A stretch of 64,000 nucleotides of DNA from Actinomycetes bacterium (GTDB lineage Bacteria; Actinomycetota; Acidimicrobiia; Acidimicrobiales; Acidimicrobiaceae): the NCBI GenBank assembly GCA_021819205.1, contig JAKARV010000001.1:1-64000 (forward strand). Reading direction: 5' to 3'. The translations under genes were made by a program, and so were the position numbers. The notes under the pieces were generated by a model. That model did no database searches and had not been told where the DNA came from. It saw only the letters and a program-made list of their open reading frames with translations. Shown piece by piece: positions 33,736 to 40,863 of the stretch; the first letter of the stretch is position 1; each line of letters starts with the position of its first letter.

Positions 33736-34375
33736 CGCAGCGGCCGACTGGCTGGCCGAGAGGGACCCCCTTATTGCCGCGCTTCTCGCACGCCACGGAT
33801 ACCCGAGGCTCAGCAGGGAGTCTTTTGATCCGGGGCGCTCGGGCGCTGCGCCCGAAGCCGGCGCCCCGGATGCCGATACATTTGCCTTCCTGGTGGAGAC
33901 GGTTGTCTACCAGCAACTTTCCGGGAACTCGGCGAGAGCGATATTCTCCAGGTTGAGCACGGCGTTCGAGCTGATTCCCAAGGTATTCGATGCGGCGGAT
34001 TCAGCGGATCTTCTGGCGGCTGGGCTATCGCGGTCAAAGGCCACAACGTTGAAGCGCCTGGCCCGCGCGGTGATGGAAGGCAGCATTGATCTTTCGGCTC
34101 TCAACTCCATGCCTGACGCCGAGGTTCGGTCTGTGGTCTCGGCCTTGCCCGGTTTCGGGCCCTGGAGCGCGAGTATGGTGCTCATCTTTCATCTTCACCG
34201 GCTCGACATCTGGCCGGTAGAGGACTTGGCTTTCAAACGCAGTGCCTGCCGCCTGTTGAATCTGGGGACTGGGGCCGAAAGAGATGAGGTTGAGGCGTCC
34301 GGTTCGCGCTTTGAACCCTACCGGACCGTCGCCGCCTGGCTCTTCTGGGCCGACGACGCGTTCACCTCTGGCTAG
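33725..34375 (+). CDS. DNA-3-methyladenine glycosylase II (AlkA/HhH-GPD type)
   Basis: A 216-residue helix-hairpin-helix DNA glycosylase that removes alkylated purines in base-excision repair. VYQQLSGNSARAIFSRL is the family's start of the HhH-GPD domain, LPGFGPWSASMVLIF the hairpin-GPD motif, and the catalytic aspartate is in DIWPVEDLAFKRSA. Smaller than E. coli AlkA because the N-terminal beta domain is missing. Starts with TTG 33725 inside the 3' end of the mptB-like gene, so coupled translation is likely. Confidence 0.86.
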   Translation: MSVNAAADWLAERDPLIAALLARHGYPRLSRESFDPGRSGAAPEAGAPDADTFAFLVETVVYQQLSGNSARAIFSRLSTAFELIPKVFDAADSADLLAAGLSRSKATTLKRLARAVMEGSIDLSALNSMPDAEVRSVVSALPGFGPWSASMVLIFHLHRLDIWPVEDLAFKRSACRLLNLGTGAERDEVEASGSRFEPYRTVAAWLFWADDAFTSG

Positions 34376-34887
34376 AGCATCTTCTGGAGAATTGCAAGGT
34401 CGACCCAGCGGCCAAACTTTCTGCCGATCTCCTCCTGGATCCCTACGAGCCGAAAGCCAAGCCTCTGGTGGAGGGCTATCGAAGCGTGGTGGTCGGCAAC
34501 GATGTTGGCGATGCAGCTGTGGAAGCCCAGGTCCTTGGCGATCGCGAGCAACTCGGCCAGAAGTGCCTTGCCAATACCCATCCCCCAGTAGTGGTGGTCC
34601 AAGTAAATCGAGTCCTCCACCGTGGAGGAGTAGCCTGGCCTGGGCCGGTACGGGGATATGGAGGCGAAGCCGGCAAAGGCTCCATCAGCTAGAGCGGCGA
34701 TCGCCGTGTAGATGCCTTGATGTTCATTGATCCATCGCTCTTGCTGGCCGACGGTTCGCGGCTCGAGATCGAGTGTGGCGAGTGTCGAAGTTACAGCGTA
34801 GTTGTAGATCTTGCGGGTCATTTCGAGGTCATCGAGCACAAGTGGCCTAAATGCGATCGTGATCTTGGGTTTCTCTTTCTCCACCAC
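34372..34887 (-). CDS. GNAT N-acetyltransferase (phosphinothricin-type)
   Basis: A 171-residue acetyltransferase of the Pat/YncA group. It has IAFRPLVLDDLEMTRKIYN, the acceptor-side SISPYRPRPGYSSTVEDSIY, and the acetyl-CoA motif A, YWGMGIGKALLAELLAIAK, then IVADHHASIALHQRLGFR. These enzymes acetylate small amines such as phosphinothricin, methionine sulfoximine or other amino acids. The frame is open upstream through the tRNA genes; GTG 34887 (or 34884) is the plausible start. Its stop overlaps the glycosylase stop by 4 bp, so it converges on that gene. Confidence 0.85.
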   Translation of the reverse strand: MVEKEKPKITIAFRPLVLDDLEMTRKIYNYAVTSTLATLDLEPRTVGQQERWINEHQGIYTAIAALADGAFAGFASISPYRPRPGYSSTVEDSIYLDHHYWGMGIGKALLAELLAIAKDLGFHSCIANIVADHHASIALHQRLGFRLVGIQEEIGRKFGRWVDLAILQKML

Positions 34888-35012
34888 TTTCCACGCTAGA
34901 GGCCGGTTTGAGTAGCCGCTACCGCGGACGGGTTCATCCCGCGTGGAGAGTTTCACAAAGCGGCGGCAGTAGCAAACCGGCTGCGTCCGGTTAGTATAGG
35001 TGGTTGCAAGGC

Positions 35013-35085
35013 GCCCCCTTAGCTCAGTAGGTAGAGCACAGCCATGGTAAGGCTGGTGTCGTCGGTTCGATTCCGACAGGGGGCT
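35013..35085 (+). tRNA. tRNA-Thr (anticodon GGT)
   Basis: Acceptor GCCCCCT pairs with AGGGGGC, discriminator T. D arm TAGCTCAGTAGGTAGAGCA, anticodon stem CAGCC/GGCTG around ATGGTAA (GGT), T arm TCGGTTCGATTCCGA. CCA is not encoded (CCG follows). Six bases separate it from tRNA-Met. Confidence 0.96.
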
Positions 35086-35091
35086 CCGCGT

Positions 35092-35165
35092 GGCGGCGTA
35101 GCTCAGCTGGTTAGAGCACACGGCTCATAATCGTGGGGTCGTCGGTTCGAGTCCGACCGCCGCTA
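35092..35165 (+). tRNA. tRNA-Met (anticodon CAT)
   Basis: Acceptor GGCGGCG pairs with CGCCGCT (first pair G-U, usual for actinobacterial elongator Met tRNAs), discriminator A. Anticodon loop CTCATAA reads CAT. D arm TAGCTCAGCTGGTTAGAGCA and T arm TCGGTTCGAGTCCGA. The sequence resembles elongator tRNA-Met rather than fMet (the first pair is not the C-A mismatch of initiators); a lysidine-modified Ile tRNA is less likely but not excluded. Confidence 0.94.
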
Positions 35166-35315
35166 CCGGCCAAGCCCCTCCCGGGGCACGAGTGTTGAAG
35201 AGACCCGAGCATCTTGGGAAAGGGTTGGCGCAAGAGCATGCGAACCGCCCTAAACTGGTTTGGTTGGCTGCAGTTCCGAAGGTTGCTGACCGAAGTTTCA
35301 GGAGGGCGTGACGAG

Positions 35316-35480
35316 ATGGCTAAGAACGAGAAGCGAGTCAAGGTCACGCTAGCTTGCGAGGACTGCAAGCGGCGTAACTATATCACCACCAAGAACAAGC
35401 AGAACGACCGTGAGCGGATCGAGATGCGCAAGTATTGCCAGTGGGATCGAAAGCACACCGTCCACAAGGAGACCCGGTAG
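35316..35480 (+). CDS. rpmG: 50S ribosomal protein L33
   Basis: A 54-residue L33. The sequence [20 protein letters not shown] followed by [20 protein letters not shown] is typical, but of the four zinc-ribbon cysteines only three are present: Cys14, Cys17, Cys41, with Asp44 where the fourth Cys is usual. ATG 35316 is used with AGGAGG about 10 bases upstream; the frame is open earlier but reads through the sequence after tRNA-Met. The order tRNA-Thr, tRNA-Met, rpmG is widely conserved in actinobacteria. Confidence 0.93.
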   Translation: MAKNEKRVKVTLACEDCKRRNYITTKNKQNDRERIEMRKYCQWDRKHTVHKETR

Positions 35481-35481
35481 C

Positions 35482-36039
35482 TTGACCTCTTCGAAGGCTC
35501 GCGCAATTGCCGAAGAGTTGAAGCCGAGTTTCGACGAGATCCTTCGGCGTACCTACGCCGCGAGCACGCGGCTCGCGACGCGCATAGTCGGGGACGCCGA
35601 AGGGGTCGCCGACGTGCTTCAGGACGCCTATTTGAACGTGTTTCGTTCGTTTGAGCGGTTTCGGGGAGAGTCGAAGTACGAGACGTGGGTCTACCGCATC
35701 GTCGTCAACGCCGCAATGGGTCACCTAAAGCGGTTGAACCGGCAGCGCAGCCGTGAGGTGCACGTGGATATCATGAAGCAAGAGCCAGAGGATATCGCCG
35801 CTTCTGCAGCTGTTGAGGATCTTGCCATCGCCGTGGACCTGGTCAAGCTGCTTGGCTTGCTCAGCGAAGGCGACCGGGCGTTGCTGGTGATGAGGTATGC
35901 CCTGGGTTACAGCGTGCGGCAGATCTCCGAGGAGTGCGGGACGAGCGAGGCGAACATCAAGGTGCGGCTGCACCGCGCACGCAGGCGGCTAGCCGATCTC
36001 GCCGGACTGGAGCTGGCGACCAGCTCCTTTCCCCATTAG
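35482..36039 (+). CDS. ECF-type RNA polymerase sigma factor
   Basis: A 185-residue sigma-70 family protein with only regions 2 and 4. Region 2 shows DVLQDAYLNVFRSFERFRG and the promoter-melting part YETWVYRIVVNAAMGHLKR; region 4 is GDRALLVMRYALGYSVRQIS followed by the helix-turn-helix EECGTSEANIKVRLHRARR. ECF sigmas direct polymerase to small stress or envelope regulons. The TTG at 35482 begins 1 base after the rpmG stop, so it is probably translated from the rpmG transcript. No anti-sigma gene is beside it; the next items are tRNA-Trp and sdhA. Confidence 0.86.
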   Translation: MTSSKARAIAEELKPSFDEILRRTYAASTRLATRIVGDAEGVADVLQDAYLNVFRSFERFRGESKYETWVYRIVVNAAMGHLKRLNRQRSREVHVDIMKQEPEDIAASAAVEDLAIAVDLVKLLGLLSEGDRALLVMRYALGYSVRQISEECGTSEANIKVRLHRARRRLADLAGLELATSSFPH

Positions 36040-36100
36040 GGCGTCGTCGAATTGGGGTTGAAACAAATCGGCAGCCCCGGTATAGGCTGTAACCAGTCAT

Positions 36101-36173
36101 AGGGCAGTAGCTCAATTGGTAGAGCACCGGTCTCCAAAACCGGTGGTTGGGGGTTCGAGTCCCTCCTGCCCTG
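36101..36173 (+). tRNA. tRNA-Trp (anticodon CCA)
   Basis: Acceptor AGGGCAG pairs with CTGCCCT, discriminator G. D arm TAGCTCAATTGGTAGAGCA, anticodon stem CCGGT/ACCGG around CTCCAAA (CCA), T arm GGGGGTTCGAGTCCCTC. In most bacteria of this kind tRNA-Trp precedes secE-nusG; here it precedes sdhA. Confidence 0.96.
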
Positions 36174-36336
36174 CTCTTTTCGGGCGTGGTGATCCTCTCA
36201 TCCACGGTTCTTGGTGGTTGGCAGGTTGGTTACCGCCACCCCGGATACGCGGTGGCTAGATGCCGAATTTGGCAAAACCTTCCGTCAATTTCGAAGAAAT
36301 TTCATGGTCCGGGAAAATCCATGCAAAACTGGAGCA

Positions 36337-38088
36337 GTGAATATTCATTACCACAGCTATGACGCGGTTATTGTCGGGGCGGGCGGAGCTGGCATGCGGG
36401 CGGCGATAGAGACCGCTGGCAAGATGCGGACGGCAGTCATCACCAAGCTCTACCCGACCAGATCGCACACCGGTGCAGCCCAAGGAGGGATGTGCGCGGC
36501 CCTGTCAAACGTCGAGGAGGACTATTGGGAGTGGCACGCCTTTGACACGGTAAAGGGCTCCGACTACCTTGGCGATCAGGATGCCATCGACGTGATGTGC
36601 CGGGAGGCCATCGACGCGGTTGTCGACTTGGAGCACTTCGGCCTACCGTTCTCGCGCACCCCGGATGGCAAGATCGACCAGCGTCGTTTTGGCGGGCACA
36701 CGCGCAACCACGGGGAGGCACCGGTTAGGAGGGCCTGCTACGCCGCCGACCGCACGGGACACATGATTCTCCAGACGCTTTACCAGCGCTGCGTGGCCAG
36801 CGGGGTCAACTTCTTCAACGAGTTTCAAGTTTTCGACGTGCTTTTCGAAGGCGAGGGGGAGGATCGGCGTGCGGCCGGGGTGGTTGCCTACGAGATGGCA
36901 ACGGGCGATCTTCACGTCTTCGCCTCCAAGGGTGTTCTCTTCGCAACCGGGGGATTCGGGCGAATCTTCCAGATCTCTTCGAACGCCCATACGCTGACTG
37001 GCGACGGGCCGGCGCTGCTTTTTGCACGGGGTATTCCACTGGAGGACATGGAGTTCTATCAGTTTCATCCGACGGGGATCTACGGTATCGGTATTCTGCT
37101 TACCGAGGGGGCCCGGGGAGAGGGTGGAATCCTGCGAAACGGACTTGGCGAGCGATTTATGGAGCGCGTCGCACCGACGGTCAAGGATCTTGCCCCACGC
37201 GATATGGTGTCGCGGGCGATTCATGCCGAGATTCGCGAAGGCCGGGGTGCCGGCCCGAACAAAGACTACGTCTATCTCGATCTGACCCACCTTCCACCGG
37301 AGCAGATCGACGCTAAGCTCCCGGACATCTCCGGCTTTGTCCGGACCTACCTGGGCCTTGAACCGAAGACCGACCCGATTCCGATACAACCAACCGCCCA
37401 CTACGCCATGGGTGGGATTCCAACCAATGTCAATGGCGAAGTGGTGATCGACTCCGCTGGAACGGTGCTGCCGGGGTTGTACGCCGCCGGAGAGTGTGCC
37501 TGCGTGTCGGTGCACGGGGCCAACCGGCTCGGCACCAACTCGCTCCTCGACATAAACGTCTTCGGGCGCCGAGGCGGCCGGAGGATGGCGGAGTACGTCG
37601 CCGGTGTCGACCACCCATCGGTGGGCAAGGAGGCGGCGGGCGACGTCAGGGACCGGATCGAGCAGATCAAGGCCTCTAACGGCAAAGAGAAGGTGGCAGC
37701 GCTTAGAGCTGAGCTTCAGCAGGCGATGATGCGGGATGCTTCGGTGGTCCGAACCGCGGAGTCGCTCGAGAACGCCTCCCGGGTTCTGGCCGAGTTGAGA
37801 GAGCGATACCGCGACATCTCGATCGACGACAAGGGATCGGTGTTCAACTTCGATCTCACCGAAGCGATCGAGTTGGGAAGCCTCCTTGACCTTGCGGGGA
37901 CGTTGCTTGCAGGGGCTATGGCCCGTAACGAGAGCCGGGGCGCTCACTGGCGCGATGACTATCCGGTTCGAGACGATGCCAACTGGATGAAGCACACCCT
38001 TGCCTACCGCGAGCCGGACGGGACGGTACGCTTGGAGTACAAGCCGGTAGTGGGCGGGAGATACCAACCTATGGAGAGAAAGTACTGA
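36337..38088 (+). CDS. sdhA: Succinate dehydrogenase flavoprotein subunit
   Basis: A 583-residue SdhA. It has AVIVGAGGAGMRAAIE (FAD Rossmann), the covalent-FAD histidine in SHTGAAQGGMCAAL, RRFGGHTRNHGEAPVRRACY, FYQFHPTGIY, GPNKDYVYLDLTH, and the active-site HGANRLGTNSLLD. The GTG 36337 start gives VNIHYHSYDAVIVG, which lines up with actinobacterial SdhA; ATG 36304 in frame would add 11 residues. Oxidises succinate to fumarate in the TCA cycle. sdhB overlaps directly (TGATG). No sdhC/sdhD anchor genes are found on either side. Confidence 0.95.
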   Translation: MNIHYHSYDAVIVGAGGAGMRAAIETAGKMRTAVITKLYPTRSHTGAAQGGMCAALSNVEEDYWEWHAFDTVKGSDYLGDQDAIDVMCREAIDAVVDLEHFGLPFSRTPDGKIDQRRFGGHTRNHGEAPVRRACYAADRTGHMILQTLYQRCVASGVNFFNEFQVFDVLFEGEGEDRRAAGVVAYEMATGDLHVFASKGVLFATGGFGRIFQISSNAHTLTGDGPALLFARGIPLEDMEFYQFHPTGIYGIGILLTEGARGEGGILRNGLGERFMERVAPTVKDLAPRDMVSRAIHAEIREGRGAGPNKDYVYLDLTHLPPEQIDAKLPDISGFVRTYLGLEPKTDPIPIQPTAHYAMGGIPTNVNGEVVIDSAGTVLPGLYAAGECACVSVHGANRLGTNSLLDINVFGRRGGRRMAEYVAGVDHPSVGKEAAGDVRDRIEQIKASNGKEKVAALRAELQQAMMRDASVVRTAESLENASRVLAELRERYRDISIDDKGSVFNFDLTEAIELGSLLDLAGTLLAGAMARNESRGAHWRDDYPVRDDANWMKHTLAYREPDGTVRLEYKPVVGGRYQPMERKY

Positions 38089-38837
38089 TGGAGACGGCAG
38101 AGGCCGGCGCTCAGGCGCAAGATGCAATGATGCAGGAGGTGGAGGTCCACCTCAGGATCAAGCGATTCGACCCTGATGTGGATAAGCGGCCGCACTGGGA
38201 GGAGTACTTCGTCAAGCTCAAGCCGAGCGATACGGTTCTTACCGCGTTGCACACGGTGAAGTGGACGATCGACGGGACCCTTAGCTTCAGAAGGAGTTGC
38301 GCGCATGGTGTCTGCGGCTCGGATGCCATGATGATCAACGGCGTGAACCGGTTGGGGTGTGTTAACTTGATCTCCGATGTGGGAACGAGCCTCGTAATCG
38401 AGCCGGTGCGCGGCCTGCCGGTGATCAAGGACCTGGTAGTCGATATGGAGCCGTTCTTTGCCCAGTATCGGAGCGTGATGCCCTACCTGATCAACGCCGA
38501 CGACCCCGGATATACCGAACGTCGGCAGTCACCGGAGGACCGGGCACGCTTTGACGACACTACCAAGTGCATTCTCTGTGGAGCCTGTTCCACGTCATGC
38601 CCGGTTTACTGGGCCAACGATCAGTACGTTGGGCCGGCGGCGATCGTCAATGCCCACCGGTTCATCTTTGACTCGCGCGACCAAGCCCGTGCTGAGCGCC
38701 TGGAAATCATGAATCAGAAGTCAGGGGTGTGGAGGTGCAGGACCGCGTTCAACTGCACGGATGCGTGCCCCCGGGGAATCAAGGTAACGGAGGCCATCGA
38801 GGAAGTCAAGAGGGCGATCCTCTATGACCGATCCTGA
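38088..38837 (+). CDS. sdhB: Succinate dehydrogenase iron-sulfur subunit
   Basis: A 249-residue subunit with all three clusters: [2Fe-2S] ligands in RRSCAHGVCGSDAM and a preceding region, [4Fe-4S] CILCGACSTSCPVYW, and [3Fe-4S]/C-terminal CRTAFNCTDACPRGI. It passes electrons from SdhA to the membrane anchor and quinone. About 15 residues at the N-terminus precede the conserved LRIKRFDPD. The gene overlaps sdhA by 1 base and the following small gene by 14. Confidence 0.95.
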   Translation: METAEAGAQAQDAMMQEVEVHLRIKRFDPDVDKRPHWEEYFVKLKPSDTVLTALHTVKWTIDGTLSFRRSCAHGVCGSDAMMINGVNRLGCVNLISDVGTSLVIEPVRGLPVIKDLVVDMEPFFAQYRSVMPYLINADDPGYTERRQSPEDRARFDDTTKCILCGACSTSCPVYWANDQYVGPAAIVNAHRFIFDSRDQARAERLEIMNQKSGVWRCRTAFNCTDACPRGIKVTEAIEEVKRAILYDRS

Positions 38838-39090
38838 GCACGCTCCCTTCAATCTTGTCCTTGTCGACGGCGAGCGGCGGGTCGTTTTGGCACTCCTGGT
38901 TAACGAGGACGGAGCTGATCCGGTGGCCGAGGCGACTGAGGAGCGGCAGGTGGAGTTGCAACTCCTCGGAGACAACGATGCTCCCTTGGACGAGCTGATC
39001 AGGGATGGGAGGGTGAAGGTGCTTAACGGGGCGGATCTGCTTATTTCTAGAGCCAAGCTGCTCCGCAGGCTCGCGGAGGATGAAGGATGA
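38824..39090 (+). CDS. Hypothetical protein downstream of sdhB
   Basis: An 88-residue acidic protein (MTDPEHAPFNLVLVDGERR...LLRRLAEDEG) with no family I recognise. Two hydrophobic beta-strand-like segments (FNLVLVDG, VVLALLVN) are followed by a region rich in Glu and Asp; no membrane helix. ATG 38824 lies within the sdhB end and its stop overlaps the next gene by 4 bp (ATGA), so it is likely translated with the sdh operon. Not a SdhE (flavinylation factor) by sequence. Confidence 0.6.
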   Translation: MTDPEHAPFNLVLVDGERRVVLALLVNEDGADPVAEATEERQVELQLLGDNDAPLDELIRDGRVKVLNGADLLISRAKLLRRLAEDEG

Positions 39091-39722
39091 TCCGGGCGCG
39101 CCGGGCCGAGCGGCAGCCGAGCTCTCCAGGTTGGTATCCGGAGAGTTCGGGACGGTTCCGCTACTTTGACGGGCGGAGCTGGACCGAGCAGGTACGTCCA
39201 AGGCTGTCGCTGATGCCCTTCACCGCCGAGCTGCCCCAGCCCGACCGTTCGACCCCCGAGGAGGGACGACGCGAGCGGCGTTTCCGGGTTGCAAAGGTAC
39301 TGCTGACACTGGTCCTGCTCTCGGGAATCCTCCTTCAGTTGGTGGTTATGAGCATCTCGGCCTCGCTGGTGCCAACTCCGGTCTCGCGTTCAAGGCTGGT
39401 AGCAGAGTTCAACGGTGCCTGCCGCACCGAACTCTCCGGCTTCACGGTAGCTGGCTTGCGCGGCAGCGCCACGACTCGGCGTAGTGGCGGAGACCGGCTG
39501 AACCGGCTTTCAAGCGACCTTGGCAACGTTGCCTCCCACTCCAATGGGTCGCGTTTCGCCTACCAGATCGCTGTCGCCTGGTCTGACGCCGCAACCGCTT
39601 GGGGGGCCTATGCCGACCACCCCAACGCATCCAAGCTTGGTTCCGCGGAGCGCTCGCTTGCAGCTGCAAACATAGCGTCGCGGGCAGCGGGCGTGAAGGA
39701 ATGCACGGTTTTGCTCAAGTAG
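39087..39722 (+). CDS. DUF2510-domain membrane protein
   Basis: A 211-residue protein with a cytoplasmic N-terminal DUF2510 motif PGWYPESSGRFRYFDGRSWT, then one membrane helix (about residues 69-93, VLLTLVLLSGILLQLVVMSI), and an extracytoplasmic domain of about 115 residues with two cysteines (in NGACRTEL and KECTVLLK) that may form a disulfide. DUF2510 is a small aromatic module frequent in actinobacterial membrane proteins; its function is not known. Overlaps the previous small gene as ATGA. Confidence 0.72.
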   Translation: MIRARRAERQPSSPGWYPESSGRFRYFDGRSWTEQVRPRLSLMPFTAELPQPDRSTPEEGRRERRFRVAKVLLTLVLLSGILLQLVVMSISASLVPTPVSRSRLVAEFNGACRTELSGFTVAGLRGSATTRRSGGDRLNRLSSDLGNVASHSNGSRFAYQIAVAWSDAATAWGAYADHPNASKLGSAERSLAAANIASRAAGVKECTVLLK

Positions 39723-39771
39723 CCGAGGTCTTTGTGGTAATTTTGTAGCTGCAGCTTCGAAGGAGGGTGCC

Positions 39772-39984
39772 GTGAAGGAGAACTGCATCGACGACCATCT
39801 GTTCATTCGCTATCGTCAGCTTCTCGACGAAGAGGATCTGGCTTTTAGCGAGATGGAGCACGACTTCGAAGAGGGCAACGGCCAGAAGTTCAAACACCAC
39901 CATGAGGCCTGGATCAAGGCTGTAGAGGCGCGACTGGCTTACCTAGGGGAGTGTGGAGTACTGGCCACGGTAGCTGGCGCGTAG
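39772..39984 (+). CDS. Small hypothetical protein
   Basis: A 70-residue acidic protein with GTG start 39772 preceded by GAAGGAGGG, a strong ribosome site. Sequence MKENCIDDHLFIRYRQLLDEEDL then EMEHDFEEGNGQKFKHHHEA suggests two amphipathic helices. No known family. It lies between the DUF2510 gene and the first whiB, both on the same strand. Confidence 0.6.
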   Translation: MKENCIDDHLFIRYRQLLDEEDLAFSEMEHDFEEGNGQKFKHHHEAWIKAVEARLAYLGECGVLATVAGA

Positions 39985-40106
39985 GTTCGTATCCGCCTTT
40001 CTGCTTTAGGTTGCGTTAACGGTGTCCATCCGTGGCCGGTAATGCCGGGTCGAAGCGGATAGAATTTACTGCACTGCTCTCGTTGGGGGACGAGTAAGGA
40101 GGGGGA

Positions 40107-40352
40107 ATGTCGCAGGAAGCGAAGTGGCAGGGGCTTGCAAACTGCAAGGGCCGAGATCCGCGAGTCTTCTTTCCTGAAAGAGGTACTACTGGACATTCAG
40201 CTCGGCTGATTTGCATCGAGTGTTCGGTGCGAGTCGAGTGCCTTGAGTACGCGCTCGTCCACGACGAGCGGTTCGGCATCTGGGGCGGCCTGAGCGAGCG
40301 TGAACGCCGACGCCTTCGGAGGCGCGGCTTGGCGGTTGACGTCACCGACTAA
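40107..40352 (+). CDS. WhiB-family transcriptional regulator (first copy)
   Basis: An 81-residue WhiB-like protein. Cluster ligands are Cys13, Cys36, Cys39 and Cys45 (C-x22-C-x2-C-x5-C), followed by the turn GIWGGLSERERR and a basic tail RRRLRRRGLA for DNA contact. WhiB proteins hold a [4Fe-4S] cluster, bind region 4 of the primary sigma factor and respond to O2 or NO. ATG 40107 follows AAGGAGGGGG. Which WhiB subclass it is cannot be said from this alone. Confidence 0.93.
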   Translation: MSQEAKWQGLANCKGRDPRVFFPERGTTGHSARLICIECSVRVECLEYALVHDERFGIWGGLSERERRRLRRRGLAVDVTD

Positions 40353-40420
40353 GGGCTTCCGGGAGCTTTGCGGTGGTCTGCGGTTAGCATGTCGGTGCGG
40401 ATTGGGCTAAGCTTCGCCGG

Positions 40421-40840
40421 GTGGATAGACCTTACCGCATAGTTGTAGCGAAGCCAGGGTTGGACGGGCACGATCGTGGAGCCAAGGTGGTTGCGCGCGC
40501 GCTGCGCGATGCCGGATTTGAGGTGATCTACACCGGCCTTCACCAGACTGTGGAGCAGATCGTCGAGACGGTCGTTCAGGAAGATGCCGACGCTGTAGGA
40601 GTATCGCTGCTCTCGGGGGCTCACCTTACGCTGGTTCCCAAACTGATCGAAGAGTTGAAGCGCCGGGGTTGCGGGGATGCGTTGCTGGTAGTTGGCGGAA
40701 TCATTCCCGATGGCGACCTCGCGCCGCTCGCCGAGATGGGAGTGGCGAAGGTTTTTACGCCCGGATCGTCGTTGCCGGAGATCTGCGCTTGGCTCGAGAA
40801 CGAACTCGATACCAAAGAGCGTTCGGGGAGCAGAGCCTGA
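40421..40840 (+). CDS. Standalone cobalamin-binding domain of methylmalonyl-CoA mutase type
   Basis: A 139-residue B12-binding domain: IVVAKPGLDGHDRGAKVVA contains DxHxxG, the histidine that coordinates cobalt, and later VGVSLLSGAHLTL and VVGGIIPDGD, as in the C-terminal domain of methylmalonyl-CoA mutase. No catalytic mutase domain is adjacent, so this is the small subunit of a split mutase. The large subunit must be elsewhere. It lies 23 bp upstream of sucC, fitting a route from propionyl-/methylmalonyl-CoA to succinyl-CoA, the substrate of SucCD. GTG start at 40421. Confidence 0.85.
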   Translation: MDRPYRIVVAKPGLDGHDRGAKVVARALRDAGFEVIYTGLHQTVEQIVETVVQEDADAVGVSLLSGAHLTLVPKLIEELKRRGCGDALLVVGGIIPDGDLAPLAEMGVAKVFTPGSSLPEICAWLENELDTKERSGSRA

Positions 40841-40863
40841 GCTTTGAAGTAGTGGGAGAGTAA

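Noticed and set aside
36643-38127. 494-codon open frame antisense to sdhA
   Set aside because: It lies fully opposite a well-conserved gene and its protein is low in hydrophobic order with many His, Arg and Pro; it reflects codon bias of sdhA.
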